NCBI GenBank assembly: GCA_017885485.1
Contig: JAFNFZ010000276.1
Location: forward strand, 6,661 to 21,849
DNA: 15,189 nt
Reading direction: 5' to 3'
Source: Chloroflexota bacterium
GTDB taxonomy: Bacteria; Chloroflexota; Dehalococcoidia; UBA2247; RBG-13-53-26
Positions 1 to 8,089 of the stretch are shown one piece after another. Under the pieces are notes generated by a model. The model saw only the letters and a program-made list of their open reading frames with translations. It did no database searches and was not told where the DNA came from. A program made the translations under genes and the position numbers. Within the stretch, counting starts at the first letter, position 1, and the number at the start of each line of letters is the position of its first letter.

Positions 1-884
1 TTCTTCATTTGAGCCTTGAGATCGTCGGGGCTGTCGAACCGTTTCTCAGGCCGCAGTCGCTCTATGAAGTCGATGCGGAGTTCTTCCTCGTAGGCAACTC
101 CATCGTAACCAACGAGGTAGACCTCCACCGTGCGCTCCCCCACCCCAAACGTCGGCCGCTTGCCGATGTTGGTAACAGAACCGTAAACGCTGCCACTGAG
201 TCGGGCCTTCGTAGCATACACTCCGTCGGAAGGAATGGCCTGGTCTGAACTCACTGCCAGATTGGCAGTGGGGAAACCGAGTTGCCTGCCACGCCCTCGC
301 CCATAAGCGACCTTCCCGCTCAGGGCAAAATGACGTCCCAGTAGCCTGTTCACCTTGGAGATGTCACCGCGAGCCAGAGCCTTTCGGATGACGGTGCTGC
401 TGATCACCTCTCCGTCTATGACCTCCGGACGAACAACATCCACCCAGAAACCCACTTCCTTCCCCAATGCATTCAGAGCGGAGACGTCCCCTTCCCTGTT
501 CTGCCCCAGTGCGAAATCGGGGCCGACCACCAAACCCCGCATCTTCAGGTGTGCCTGCAACAACGCCAGGAACTGAGGGGCCGTAATCTGGGCCAGATCG
601 CGATCAAACGAAAGGGGAACAACAAGCTCGATGCCCAGTTGCCGGATGAGCCTGATCCTCTCCTCCAGACTGGTCAGGTACGAGATCGGGCTTTCAGGTG
701 ATATGGTATGCAGCGGGTGACTGCGGAATGTCACCAAGCCCGGGAGATAGTCCTTCGACATGGCCTGCCTCTTCAGATACTCCAGCAGACTGCGGTGTCC
801 CAGATGAACCCCATCGAAAACACCGATGGTAAGCACCGTCTCACGTTGCGGTGTGTGCTCCCTGAGTTCCGCCTCAACCCGCAT
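1..884 (-). CDS. ribF: Bifunctional riboflavin kinase / FAD synthetase, C-terminus cut by window edge
   Basis: Phosphorylates riboflavin to FMN and adenylates FMN to FAD in the cytoplasm. 294 codons are present and the frame is still open at base 1; family members are about 305-315 aa, so only a short tail is missing. Visible motifs: the nucleotidyl-transferase start TIGVFDGVHLGH (19-30), VVGPDFALG (119-127), ISSTVIRKAL (161-170) in the FAD synthetase half; then GRGRGRQLGFPTANL (195-209), GVYA (221-224), VTNIGKRPTF (237-246) and the VEVYL strand (253-257) of the riboflavin kinase half, where the Glu is the expected catalytic base. The ATG at 884 is preceded by GAGAAGG, and the upstream in-frame stop coincides with the end of aroF, 12 bases away. 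It is the last visible gene of the aroH-aroF-ribF set. The assignment is secure. Confidence 0.96.
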   Translation of the reverse strand, partial: MRVEAELREHTPQRETVLTIGVFDGVHLGHRSLLEYLKRQAMSKDYLPGLVTFRSHPLHTISPESPISYLTSLEERIRLIRQLGIELVVPLSFDRDLAQITAPQFLALLQAHLKMRGLVVGPDFALGQNREGDVSALNALGKEVGFWVDVVRPEVIDGEVISSTVIRKALARGDISKVNRLLGRHFALSGKVAYGRGRGRQLGFPTANLAVSSDQAIPSDGVYATKARLSGSVYGSVTNIGKRPTFGVGERTVEVYLVGYDGVAYEEELRIDFIERLRPEKRFDSPDDLKAQMK

Positions 885-896
885 GACCTTCTCGCT

Positions 897-1931
897 TCAA
901 GCCCGCTTGCCAGCCATGGTGCGCCCCACAGCAGCCGCCACCGGAGCAATCTGTTTCATAAGCTCCTGGAAATGCTCGAAGGTCAGGGACTGAGCACCAT
1001 CCTTGAGGGCAGTATCAGGGTTGGGATGGACTTCAACCATCAGGCCATCTGCTCCGGCAGCGACCGCAGCCAGGGCCATAGGGGCAACCAGGTACCATTT
1101 GCCGGTGCCATGGCTGGGATCGGCGATGATGGGCAGGTGAGACAGCTTGTCGATAATGGGGATGGCACTGATGTCCATAGTATTCCGTGTATAGTTTTCG
1201 AACGTCCTGATGCCTCTCTCGCAGAGAATCACCTGGCGGTTGCCTTGAGACAAAATGTACTCCACCGCCAATAACCATTCCTCAATAGTGGCCGACATGC
1301 CTCTCTTGAGCATAACAGGCTTATTCGCTCTGCCCACCTCATCCAGCAGAATGAAGTTCTGCATATTGCGGGCGCCCACCTGGAGTATGTCGGCATACCT
1401 GACCACCAGTTCCACGTCCTCAGGCGTCAAGACCTCGGTAATCAGAGGCAAACCCGTTTCTTCCCTGGCCTCAGCCAGAATCTTCAAGCCGTCCTCACCC
1501 AGACCCCGGAATGAATAGGGAGAGGTACTGGGTTTGAAGGCGCCGCCTCGCAGGATACTGGCTCCGGCAGCCCTGGCAATCCGCGCTGTGCTCATAACCT
1601 GCTCCCGCGTCTCGGCAGCACAGGGCCCGGCCATCACCACCAGTTGATCTCCGCCGATGCTGACATCTCCGACTCTTATCACCGTGTCCTCGCGCTTGAA
1701 CTCCCGGCTGGACAGTTTGAATGGCCTGGAGATGCGAATGACCTCCTCCACGCCGGGCATCAACTCCAGCCTCTCGCGCAGGTCAGGAACCGCCGAGATC
1801 ACCCCCACCACCCCAATTACCGTGCGCTCAACGCCCGTGGAAAGGTGCCCCTTCAGCCCGGACCGGTCGAGGCGAAGCATCACCTCCGCGACATCCGATT
1901 CCTGGCAAGCCGTCTTCATTACAATAATCAA
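897..1931 (-). CDS. aroF: 3-deoxy-7-phosphoheptulonate (DAHP) synthase, type I-beta with N-terminal ferredoxin-like regulatory domain
   Basis: Condenses PEP with erythrose 4-phosphate, the first step of the shikimate pathway. 344 aa, close to the Thermotoga maritima enzyme (338 aa), with the same plan: a ferredoxin-like/ACT-type domain (1-70), which in that enzyme mediates Tyr/Phe feedback, then a TIM barrel. Metal ligands match: C104 in MAGPCA, H274 in DPSH, E300, D311. [10 protein letters not shown] (184-193), [13 protein letters not shown] (208-220) and [11 protein letters not shown] (235-245) are typical. Odd point: the E4P-binding KPRTSPYSFQG segment reads [11 protein letters not shown] (133-143), so the conserved Arg is Ser135. 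The start is TTG at 1931, giving MIIVMK, which matches the first beta strand of the family; AGAAGGGA lies upstream and TTGA overlaps the aroH stop. ATG at 1919 would cut that strand. Translational coupling with aroH is likely. Confidence 0.95.
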   Translation of the reverse strand: MIIVMKTACQESDVAEVMLRLDRSGLKGHLSTGVERTVIGVVGVISAVPDLRERLELMPGVEEVIRISRPFKLSSREFKREDTVIRVGDVSIGGDQLVVMAGPCAAETREQVMSTARIARAAGASILRGGAFKPSTSPYSFRGLGEDGLKILAEAREETGLPLITEVLTPEDVELVVRYADILQVGARNMQNFILLDEVGRANKPVMLKRGMSATIEEWLLAVEYILSQGNRQVILCERGIRTFENYTRNTMDISAIPIIDKLSHLPIIADPSHGTGKWYLVAPMALAAVAAGADGLMVEVHPNPDTALKDGAQSLTFEHFQELMKQIAPVAAAVGRTMAGKRA

Positions 1932-2305
1932 GGTCTTTCCCTTCTGCCCTCCGGTGGTTGCCTCAGCACCTCGGCCCCTCTGATGTACACGTGCTTGATC
2001 TCGTCCGGCTTCTTGTCAGTATTGAACAGCATGAGAATCCGAACACACCTGGATAGGCTGCCAGGGACATTGACCTCCTGGCTACACACTAGAGCCTCCT
2101 CAGTCCATCCCAGTTGGCGTGCCGCCAGAGCGGGAAACTCTGCATCAAGATCAGGGGTTGTGGTGAAAAGCACACAGGCCACTGCCTCCCTATCCACCTG
2201 GTTGGATTCAATCATCCGCTGGAGCAGTTCCCGCGTAGCTGCCAGAATGTCCTCCCTGGTATTGCTGGCGGCTACAGTCGCCCCCCTGATACCTCTGCAC
2301 AACAT
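1928..2305 (-). CDS. aroH: Monofunctional chorismate mutase, AroH (Bacillus subtilis) type
   Basis: Rearranges chorismate to prephenate for Phe/Tyr synthesis. 125 aa from ATG 2305, against about 127 in B. subtilis AroH. The N-terminus [10 protein letters not shown] aligns with MMIRGIRGAT. The active-site set is complete with near-identical spacing: R7, C74, E77 (in CSQEVNVPG), R89 (CVRI) and Y107 ([11 protein letters not shown]). The family is a trimer with the site at subunit interfaces. A TTG at 2323 would add six residues, but ATG 2305 puts the conserved core at the usual distance from the N-terminus; neither has a clear Shine-Dalgarno sequence. It overlaps the aroF start by 4 bases, so the first pathway enzyme and a branch-point enzyme are co-translated. 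Confidence 0.94.
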   Translation of the reverse strand: MLCRGIRGATVAASNTREDILAATRELLQRMIESNQVDREAVACVLFTTTPDLDAEFPALAARQLGWTEEALVCSQEVNVPGSLSRCVRILMLFNTDKKPDEIKHVYIRGAEVLRQPPEGRRERP

Positions 2306-2329
2306 GGTTCGGTGTTCGGTCAAGCCATA

Positions 2330-2358
2330 ATTATGACACAGCGGGCTGTGAGCAACAA
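2330..2358 (-). promoter_or_regulatory. Candidate promoter for aroH-aroF-ribF
   Basis: On the minus strand, TTGTTG (2358-2353) and CATAAT (2335-2330) are separated by 17 bases. Transcription would start near 2323, about 18 bases before the aroH ATG. The -10 box is 5/6; the -35 box is weaker. CAAC-AA-GTTG (2353-2362) makes a small inverted repeat over the -35 box. Confidence 0.35.
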
Positions 2359-2447
2359 GTTGTGCGGCAGGGGCTTGCCGTGCCGAGGGGATGCGTCCCG
2401 CGGAAAAGCGGCGCCCGCGCTAGAAAAAGGAGGAAGCCGGCCCAAAA

Positions 2448-2477
2448 TTGACACACTGCAGACACAAATGATACATT
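2448..2477 (+). promoter_or_regulatory. Candidate sigma-70 promoter for the etf operon
   Basis: A perfect TTGACA (2448-2453) is followed after 18 bases by TACATT (2472-2477), so transcription would begin near 2484 and leave a leader of about 58 bases before etfB. It is divergent from the aroH promoter, with about 90 GC-rich bases between the two -35 boxes. Confidence 0.6.
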
Positions 2478-2541
2478 TAAGTTCAGTTGGCTGATCATCC
2501 GGATGTCCACGACCGCAAAGACCTAGAGGAGGAAGTTTTTG

Positions 2542-3342
2542 ATGGAGCTAATTGTCTGCGTTAAGCAAGTACCTGATCCCGAAGCACCACCGGCCAGTTT
2601 CAAGGTTGACACGGCCACCAACAAGGTGGTCCCGCCACCGGGAGTCCCGCCCGTAATCAGCACATTCGACGAGACAGCGGTCGAGGCGGCGCTCAAGATT
2701 AAGGATGCCAAGGGTGGCAAGATAACCGTGGTCAGCCTGGGCAACAACCTGGTGAGGGATGTGGTCAAGAAACCCCTGGCCATGGGAGCTGACCAACTGA
2801 TCCTGCTGGAAGATCCAGCCTATGAGAACAGTGACAGTTGGTCCACAGCATATGCTCTATCAATGGCCATTAAGAAGATCGGCAGCTTTGACATCATCTT
2901 CTGCGGAAGACAGGCTGCTGACTGGGACTCAGGTCAGGTTGGCCTGGGCATCGCCGAGTTGCTGGGAATACCGAGTGTGACGCTGGCCAAGAAGGTGGAG
3001 AGTGTTGACGGCAAGGTGAGGGTGGAGAGGATTGTGCCTGATGGCTTTGAGGTCATCGAGTCACCGACGCCGTGCCTGATAACTGTGACCAACGAGCTTG
3101 GTGAACCCCGGTACGCACCTCTCAAGGGTATCATGAAGGCAGCCAAGATACAGCCTGTTGTTTGGAAGCCCCAGGATATCGGCGTTGATCCTTCGCAGAT
3201 CGGTGCCAGCGGGAGACGCACCAAGCTGGTCAAGCTATTCCAGCCGGTCAAAGAAGGCAAATGCGAGATGGTTGAAGGTGAGAACGCCGCCGATGCAGCG
3301 GTCAAGCTGGCCCTCCGACTGAGAGAGGCGAAGGTACTCTAA
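2542..3342 (+). CDS. etfB: Electron transfer flavoprotein, beta subunit
   Basis: Pairs with EtfA to form a soluble FAD-containing heterodimer that moves electrons between dehydrogenases (commonly acyl-CoA dehydrogenases) and an acceptor. 266 aa, normal length. The opening MELIVCVKQVPDP is classic. The nucleotide-binding loop is CGRQAADWDSGQVG (121-134), and the long family signature around TVTNELGEPRYAPLKGIMKA (181-200) is present. The QVG ending of the loop resembles bifurcating or FixA-like groups more than the mitochondrial type, but they usually read DGDTAQVG, so I do not assign a bifurcating role. Start ATG 2542 follows AGAGGAGG with good spacing; the TTG just before it is less likely. 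No dehydrogenase or quinone oxidoreductase partner is in the window. Confidence 0.96.
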   Translation: MELIVCVKQVPDPEAPPASFKVDTATNKVVPPPGVPPVISTFDETAVEAALKIKDAKGGKITVVSLGNNLVRDVVKKPLAMGADQLILLEDPAYENSDSWSTAYALSMAIKKIGSFDIIFCGRQAADWDSGQVGLGIAELLGIPSVTLAKKVESVDGKVRVERIVPDGFEVIESPTPCLITVTNELGEPRYAPLKGIMKAAKIQPVVWKPQDIGVDPSQIGASGRRTKLVKLFQPVKEGKCEMVEGENAADAAVKLALRLREAKVL

Positions 3343-3369
3343 GGAGACTCCTTCAGAGGGATTGGCGAC

Positions 3370-3567
3370 ATGCCCCGTTGCGGAATAACCATCGAGTACA
3401 TATACGCCAGACTGAAGGCCGCAGAAGCGCCGGGGTCGGGGAGTGCGGACAGAATACTGGATGAGCTGCTATCTATCGATGAAAGCCAGCCGACGAAGGC
3501 TGCGGGAAGCAGCGCAGTGGAGACAACCACACCGGGGATGACAAGAACCGATGCTAAGAGATCATAG
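3370..3567 (+). CDS. Small hypothetical protein between etfB and etfA
   Basis: 65 aa, not recognised. It lies in the 246-base gap between etfB and etfA on the same strand. GAGGG (3356-3360) sits at a suitable distance before the ATG, and the stop is 21 bases before etfA. Codon use is like its neighbours (AGA, ATA, CTG, AAG, GCC). The first 40 residues look foldable: a short beta-like start MPRCGITIEYIYARLKAAE, a Gly/Ser turn, then a helix RILDELLSIDE. The last 25 residues are Thr/Ser/Ala-rich and probably disordered. There is no signal peptide or membrane segment, and only one Cys (C4). It could be an accessory or assembly peptide of the ETF, or a chance open frame; codon use, RBS and position favour a real gene. 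Confidence 0.55.
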   Translation: MPRCGITIEYIYARLKAAEAPGSGSADRILDELLSIDESQPTKAAGSSAVETTTPGMTRTDAKRS

Positions 3568-3588
3568 CAACGTCTTAAGGAGGAACTG

Positions 3589-4587
3589 ATGGCTGATTAC
3601 AAGGGTGTGCTGGTCTGTGGAGAAGCTATCGAAGGGAAACTGGCAGGTATCACCGCAGAGATGCTGGGGGGCGGCAGGAAGCTGGCCGACAAGCTGGGTG
3701 AAGGATTGGCAGTAGTCCTGCTGGGGAGCGGAGTCAAGGGACTGGCAGCCGAGGCCATTGCCTGCGGTGCAGACAAGGTCTACGCAGTAGATGACGCGGT
3801 GCTCAAGGACTACCAGACCGATGCATATGTCATGGCCATGGAAAACGTGGTAAGTCAGGTGGCTCCGCGGATAGTACTCATGGGTCAGACCTCGATGGGA
3901 CGCGACCTGGCTCCCAGGTTGGCCTTCAGACTGAAGACCGCGCTCTCCATGGACTGCATAGAACTGGATATCGACCCACAGAGCAAACAGCTCATTCAAA
4001 CACGCCCTGTGTACGGCGGCAATGCCAGGGCCATCTTCACCACAGAGAGCCTGCCCCAGATGGCGACGGTGCGGGCCAAGGCTATGTCACCGCTGCCGCG
4101 GGATGACTCCAGGAAGGGTGAGGTGGTTGATACTACAGCCGGTGTCGATGCCTCCAAGATAAGGGCCAAGTTTGTGCAGAAGGTCAAAGAAGAGGTAGCA
4201 GGAGTCAAGCTGGAGGAAGCCCCGGCCGTAATCGCAGGGGGGAGAGGACTGGGCGGCCCCGATGGCTTCAAGCAACTGGAGGAACTGGCCAGGTTGCTCA
4301 AAGGAGCGATAGGTGCCACCAGGCCGGCCATCGACAACGGGTGGGTGCCAACCAGCATACAGGTGGGGCTTACCGGTAAGATTGTGGCACCGGAGCTCTA
4401 CATCGCCATAGCCCTGTCCGGATCGAGCCAGCACATGGCGGGTTGCTCCGGATCAAAGACGATAGTGGCCATAAACAAGGACCCGGAGGCCAATATTTTC
4501 AGGGAAGCCCGGTTCGGCATTGTGGCAGACTGGAAGCAGGCACTTCCGCCATTCACTAAGAAGGTCCAGGAATTGCTCAAGGAATAG
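3589..4587 (+). CDS. etfA: Electron transfer flavoprotein, alpha subunit
   Basis: FAD-binding partner of EtfB. 332 aa with the usual two domains: an N-terminal alpha/beta domain (1-200) and the C-terminal FAD domain (about 205-332). The FAD site is clear: AGGRGLGG (216-223), GATRPAIDNGWV (242-253), IQVGLTGKIVAPELYIA (257-273), LSGSSQHMAGC (276-286), IVAINKDPEANIF (292-304) and the terminal ADW (313-315). SGSSQH replaces the more common SGAIQH. There is no N-terminal ferredoxin insert as seen in Car/Etf variants. The start follows TAAGGAGGAACTG, a strong RBS. A hairpin terminator lies about 50 bases downstream, closing the etf operon. Confidence 0.96.
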   Translation: MADYKGVLVCGEAIEGKLAGITAEMLGGGRKLADKLGEGLAVVLLGSGVKGLAAEAIACGADKVYAVDDAVLKDYQTDAYVMAMENVVSQVAPRIVLMGQTSMGRDLAPRLAFRLKTALSMDCIELDIDPQSKQLIQTRPVYGGNARAIFTTESLPQMATVRAKAMSPLPRDDSRKGEVVDTTAGVDASKIRAKFVQKVKEEVAGVKLEEAPAVIAGGRGLGGPDGFKQLEELARLLKGAIGATRPAIDNGWVPTSIQVGLTGKIVAPELYIAIALSGSSQHMAGCSGSKTIVAINKDPEANIFREARFGIVADWKQALPPFTKKVQELLKE

Positions 4588-4636
4588 CCCGGCGAGAAAC
4601 CGGGGAGATCAAGACTCCGCAAGACGGGAACAAAGC

Positions 4637-4666
4637 AGAAGAGCCATTCTCTCGAATGGCTCTTCT
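4637..4666. terminator. Strong hairpin terminator between convergent etfA and the EF-G-like gene
   Basis: AGAAGAGCCATTC (4637-4649) and GAATGGCTCTTCT (4654-4666) form a perfect 13-bp stem with a 4-base TCTC loop. The plus-strand tail has a modest TTT run at 4671-4673. On the minus strand the tail is GCTTTG. It sits midway between two convergent stops (4587 and 4694), so it probably serves both strands. Confidence 0.85.
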
Positions 4667-4693
4667 CTCGTTTCTGGAGATGAAGCCAGCCGA

Positions 4694-6766
4694 CTAAGCC
4701 TTCTCTTTCTCGGCCGCCCGTTCGGCGATTATCTTCTCGGTCTGATAGGGAGGCACCTCTTCGTAGCGACTGAATTCCATGGTGTAGCCACCCCGTCCCT
4801 GAGTTATGGCCCTCAGGTCAACGGCGTATCTCAGCACCTCGGCCAGAGGCACCTGGGCCTCGATGACCTGACTGCCATATTCCTGGGTCATGCCCATGAC
4901 CCGTCCCCGTTTGGTATTCAGATCGGACATGATATCACCGGTAAAAGCCTCAGGCACAATGACCCGGAGGCGCACTATGGGTTCCAGCAGGACGGTGTGC
5001 CCCTGAGAAAGGGCTTTCCTAACGGCCTGCGCGGCAGCGATTTTGAAGGACATCTCGGAGGAGTCCACAGCATGGGCACTGCCATCATAGAGGGTCACTT
5101 TCACATCAACCAGTGGGTACCGGGCCAGCACACCTTCCTGCTTTGCCTCGAGGACACCTTTCTCCACAGCAGGAATGTAGTTCCTGGGGACCGCTCCACC
5201 AACCACTCTCTCGGCGAACTCGAAGCCAGTGCCCCGTGGGAGGGGCTCCACCTCAAGCAAGACATGGCCATACTGACCATGTCCCCCGGTCTGCTTCTTG
5301 TGCTTGTACTCAGCTTTCACCAGAGAGGTGACAGTCTCCTTGTAGGGGACCTTTGGAGTCCTCAGTTCGACCCCGACGCCGAACTTGCGCTGCATCCGTT
5401 CCGCAGTCACCTCTACATGCGTATCACCCATCCCCTGGAGGACCGTCTCGCCGGTGTCAGCGTCCTTACGCACCAGGATAGTAGGATCCTCTTCCGCTAA
5501 TCTGGGCAGGACAGTTCCCAGCTTGTCCACATCGGTCTTGGTCTTGGGATGCAGGGCCACGCTGTAGACCGGCTCGGGAAACTCGATCACTGGCAGTTTC
5601 AACGGGCGCTCCTTGACAGAGAGCGTGTCGCCGCCGACCGTCACAGCCAGCTTGCCCACAGAGCCAATGTCCCCGGCGGTCACTCTGGGCACAGCTTCCT
5701 GCGTCTTGCCTCTGAACATCAGGAGTTGGCCTATGCGCTCCATCTGTCCCCTGGCGGCATTCCATACCTGGGAGTTGCTATTGATAGCACCGGAGTAGAT
5801 CCGGAAATGGGTCACCTTGCCCACGTATGGGTCAGCGCTGGTCATGAACACCAGTGCAGCCAGAGGAGTCCCTTCATCGGGCTGAAGTGTCTCCGATTGC
5901 TGGGTGGCAGCATTGACGGCCTCTACGGGTCTCGCTTCCTTAGGCGACGGTAGATACTGGCAGACAGCATCCAGGAGACACCAGACGCCCGTATTCTGCA
6001 GAGCCGACCCGGCCATGATGGGCACCATGCTGCCGGCCTTGACTCCCTGGACAAGCACCCGACGGATGTCGTCCACGGTGATATTCTGGCCTTCAAGATA
6101 TCTGTTGGTGAGGTCATCATCCATCTCCACCACAGACTCCACCATCTTGTCATGGAGAGTTCGAGCCTCATTGGCCACTGACGCTGGAATCTCCGCCTCA
6201 TCCCGACTGTCTCTCTTGTAGGCCTTCATGCCTATCAGATCCACAACCCCCTCAAAGCTGGTATGCGCCCCTATGGGGAGTTGGACAGGGACGCAGTGGC
6301 GGCCGAACTTCTTCTGGACCTGCTCCACCACCTTATGAAAATCGGCATTCTCCCGATCCATCTTATTGATGAAGATAAGGCGGGGCAGGTCCCGGGCTTC
6401 AATCTGTTTCCACATCAGCTCGGTACCGACCTCAACGCCCGAGGCGGCACAGACGACCACAACGGCTCCGTCAGCAACTCTGATACCCGATATGGCTCCG
6501 CCCAGGAAATCGGCATACCCGGGCACGTCGATGATGTTGACCTTGGTATCCTTCCATTCGCAGGGCAGCAGGGAGAGGTTGATACTGATCTTCCGCTTTA
6601 TCTCATCCGGGTCGTGGTCAGAGGTAGTCGTTCCTTCGTCAACCCGGCCCAATCGAGAGATAGCCCCACATGTGAACAGCATTGCCTCAGACAGCGAGGT
6701 CTTGCCCGCGCCGCAATGTGAAAGCAAGACCACGTTGCGGATGCTGTCAGCGCCATAACTCCGCAT
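4694..6766 (-). CDS. Elongation factor G-like GTPase (EF-G2 branch)
   Basis: A translational GTPase with full EF-G architecture, 690 aa: G domain (1-290), domain II (300-385), III (395-470), IV (475-595), V (597-670). Nucleotide motifs: SHCGAGKTS (16-24), DVPGYADF (80-87), NKMD (134-137), GSA (253-255). The P-loop SHCGAGKTS instead of AHIDAGKTT, the G3 Tyr84 in place of the catalytic-region His, GRVDEGTTTSDHDP (40-53) and GVEVGTE (110-116) place it with the EF-G-like/FusA2 branch and not the main FusA. GGHGQYGH (494-501) lies in domain IV. Cellular role is unclear for this branch; a paralogous fusA should exist elsewhere. Start ATG 6766 has AAAGGGGGA upstream. The frame stays open to 6862, but that extension runs through the likely promoter. 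Confidence 0.9.
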   Translation of the reverse strand: MRSYGADSIRNVVLLSHCGAGKTSLSEAMLFTCGAISRLGRVDEGTTTSDHDPDEIKRKISINLSLLPCEWKDTKVNIIDVPGYADFLGGAISGIRVADGAVVVVCAASGVEVGTELMWKQIEARDLPRLIFINKMDRENADFHKVVEQVQKKFGRHCVPVQLPIGAHTSFEGVVDLIGMKAYKRDSRDEAEIPASVANEARTLHDKMVESVVEMDDDLTNRYLEGQNITVDDIRRVLVQGVKAGSMVPIMAGSALQNTGVWCLLDAVCQYLPSPKEARPVEAVNAATQQSETLQPDEGTPLAALVFMTSADPYVGKVTHFRIYSGAINSNSQVWNAARGQMERIGQLLMFRGKTQEAVPRVTAGDIGSVGKLAVTVGGDTLSVKERPLKLPVIEFPEPVYSVALHPKTKTDVDKLGTVLPRLAEEDPTILVRKDADTGETVLQGMGDTHVEVTAERMQRKFGVGVELRTPKVPYKETVTSLVKAEYKHKKQTGGHGQYGHVLLEVEPLPRGTGFEFAERVVGGAVPRNYIPAVEKGVLEAKQEGVLARYPLVDVKVTLYDGSAHAVDSSEMSFKIAAAQAVRKALSQGHTVLLEPIVRLRVIVPEAFTGDIMSDLNTKRGRVMGMTQEYGSQVIEAQVPLAEVLRYAVDLRAITQGRGGYTMEFSRYEEVPPYQTEKIIAERAAEKEKA

Positions 6767-6840
6767 AAGACAGTCCCCCTTTCGCCAGCCGAGAATTGAG
6801 CGTTGTACTTGAGCGCAGCTCCGATGAACCGAAGCATCCC

Positions 6841-6870
6841 AGTATAGCCCAAAATGAAGCAATTTGGAAA
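6841..6870 (-). promoter_or_regulatory. Candidate promoter for the EF-G-like gene
   Basis: On the minus strand, TTTCCA (6870-6865) and TATACT (6846-6841) are separated by 18 bases. A start near 6834 leaves a leader of about 68 bases. The -10 box is 5/6 and the -35 box 4/6. Confidence 0.4.
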
Positions 6871-6901
6871 GGCGGTGTGGCTTGGTGACCAGCCCGGAGT
6901 C

Positions 6902-6931
6902 TTGACGTACCGGGGCAGGACTGGCAATATG
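6902..6931 (+). promoter_or_regulatory. Weak candidate promoter for the radical SAM gene
   Basis: TTGACG (6902-6907) is a good -35 box. After 18 bases AATATG (6926-6931) is only a poor -10 box. A start near 6938 would give a leader of about 42 bases. It diverges from the EF-G-like promoter. Confidence 0.3.
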
Positions 6932-6979
6932 CCTTAGCCAGAGCTCATTCCACTAGGACATAAAGGCGGCAAATCCCGT

Positions 6980-8005
6980 ATGAACCCGACTGAGAAGGCC
7001 AGGCTGGCAGCGAAAAAGGCAGCGCTCCTCCACGAAAGGTGGCAGAAATGCGACCTCTGCCCCAGAGACTGTCAGGTGAACAGGTTGGAGGGCCAGACTG
7101 GCTATTGCGGAGCAGGCAGGCAACTGGTCGTATACACCGCCTTCCTCCACCACGGCGAGGAGCCCGGCATCAGCGGGAAAGGAGGCAGCGGCACTGTCTT
7201 CTTCTCGGGGTGCAATCTGAAATGCGTCTACTGCCAGAACCACCGCTTCTCTCACAGCATTGGCGAGAACAGGGCTTCCATCGAAGCTGCGGGCGGCCTT
7301 CCAGAGAAAGGGCCAGGGAAGGGTGGCGGCTCACACTCCTTCGAGGGAAACAGGATAACCAGCGGTGACCTGGCAAGAATTATGTTAAGTCTGCAGGAGA
7401 AGGGGGCGGAGAACATCAACCTGGTCACCCCGACGCATTTCCTGCCACCGATCCTGGAGGCTCTCTCAGTCGCCTTCCGGAAGGGACTCAGGGTGCCCCT
7501 GGTCTACAACACATCGGGGTATGAGAAGGAGGAGATCATCGAAATCCTGGACGGCATCGTTGATGTCTACCTGGCAGACCTGAGGTACATCGCGCCGTCA
7601 GTGGCAGAGAGGTACTCCAACGCCCCGGACTACCCTGCGGTCAATCAGGGGAGCCTCCGCAAGATGTACCGACAGAAGAAGACCAGATGGGAGGGTGAGT
7701 TACTGAAGGAGGGACTGGTGATCCGACATCTGGTCTTGCCCGGTCATGCAGACGAGTCCATGAAGGCGCTTTCCTGGGTCGAGGAGAACATCCCTCAGGC
7801 GATCATCAGCCTGATGTTCCAGTACCAGCCCTATTTCAAGGCCGGTCTATACCCGGAGATCAATCGCAGGGTGAATGACGTTGAATACCGCCAGGTGAGG
7901 GACTTCCTGGAGGGACTGGAACTGGAGGGATGGACGCAGGAGCTGTCACCGGAAGAGAGACTGGCGGGAGTGCACTTCAAGTCCACACTTGAAAGACTGA
8001 TCTGA
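6980..8005 (+). CDS. Radical SAM protein of the PflX / COG1313 family (pyruvate formate-lyase-activating enzyme-like)
   Basis: 341 aa. The radical SAM cluster motif is C78-x3-C82-x2-C85 (FSGCNLKCVYCQN), preceded by an N-terminal Cys set CDLCPRDC (24-31) and GYCGAG (41-46) typical of this family. INLVTPTHFLPPILEAL, VPLVYNTSGYE and VDVYLADLRY follow, then LVIRHLVLPGH and the C-terminal MFQYQPY region. The family is related to glycyl-radical activases, but its substrate is not established and no glycyl-radical enzyme is encoded nearby. Odd: a Gly-rich segment (about 96-124, GGLPEKGPGKGGGSHSFEG) separates CQNHRFSHSIGE from the NRITSGDLARIM helix, where relatives usually have only a few residues. 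The start is supported by AAAGGCGG upstream. Confidence 0.88.
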   Translation: MNPTEKARLAAKKAALLHERWQKCDLCPRDCQVNRLEGQTGYCGAGRQLVVYTAFLHHGEEPGISGKGGSGTVFFSGCNLKCVYCQNHRFSHSIGENRASIEAAGGLPEKGPGKGGGSHSFEGNRITSGDLARIMLSLQEKGAENINLVTPTHFLPPILEALSVAFRKGLRVPLVYNTSGYEKEEIIEILDGIVDVYLADLRYIAPSVAERYSNAPDYPAVNQGSLRKMYRQKKTRWEGELLKEGLVIRHLVLPGHADESMKALSWVEENIPQAIISLMFQYQPYFKAGLYPEINRRVNDVEYRQVRDFLEGLELEGWTQELSPEERLAGVHFKSTLERLI

Positions 8006-8089
8006 ACCCCCAGACTGTCATGAGACCAGGCAGACGAGGGACCGGCCATTACCCGTGGGGCAACAAGACGGAACACAGCCCCTCCGGGC

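Noticed and set aside
708..2330. Several plus-strand frames opposite ribF, aroF and aroH
   Set aside because: Opposite strand carries complete, conserved enzymes; the shadows have no domain signal.
2393..2425. Ten-codon ORF (ATG at 2393) in the aroH-etfB gap
   Set aside because: No RBS; rich in Arg/Pro as expected for random GC-rich DNA. An AGGAGG at 2428-2433 further on precedes no start codon.
4520..5500. 326-codon plus-strand frame opposite the EF-G-like gene
   Set aside because: It begins inside etfA in another frame, runs through the terminator and has no recognisable motif.
6767..6862. N-terminal extension of the EF-G-like protein
   Set aside because: The 32 extra residues cross a good -10 box and are absent from the family; ATG 6766 has a strong RBS.
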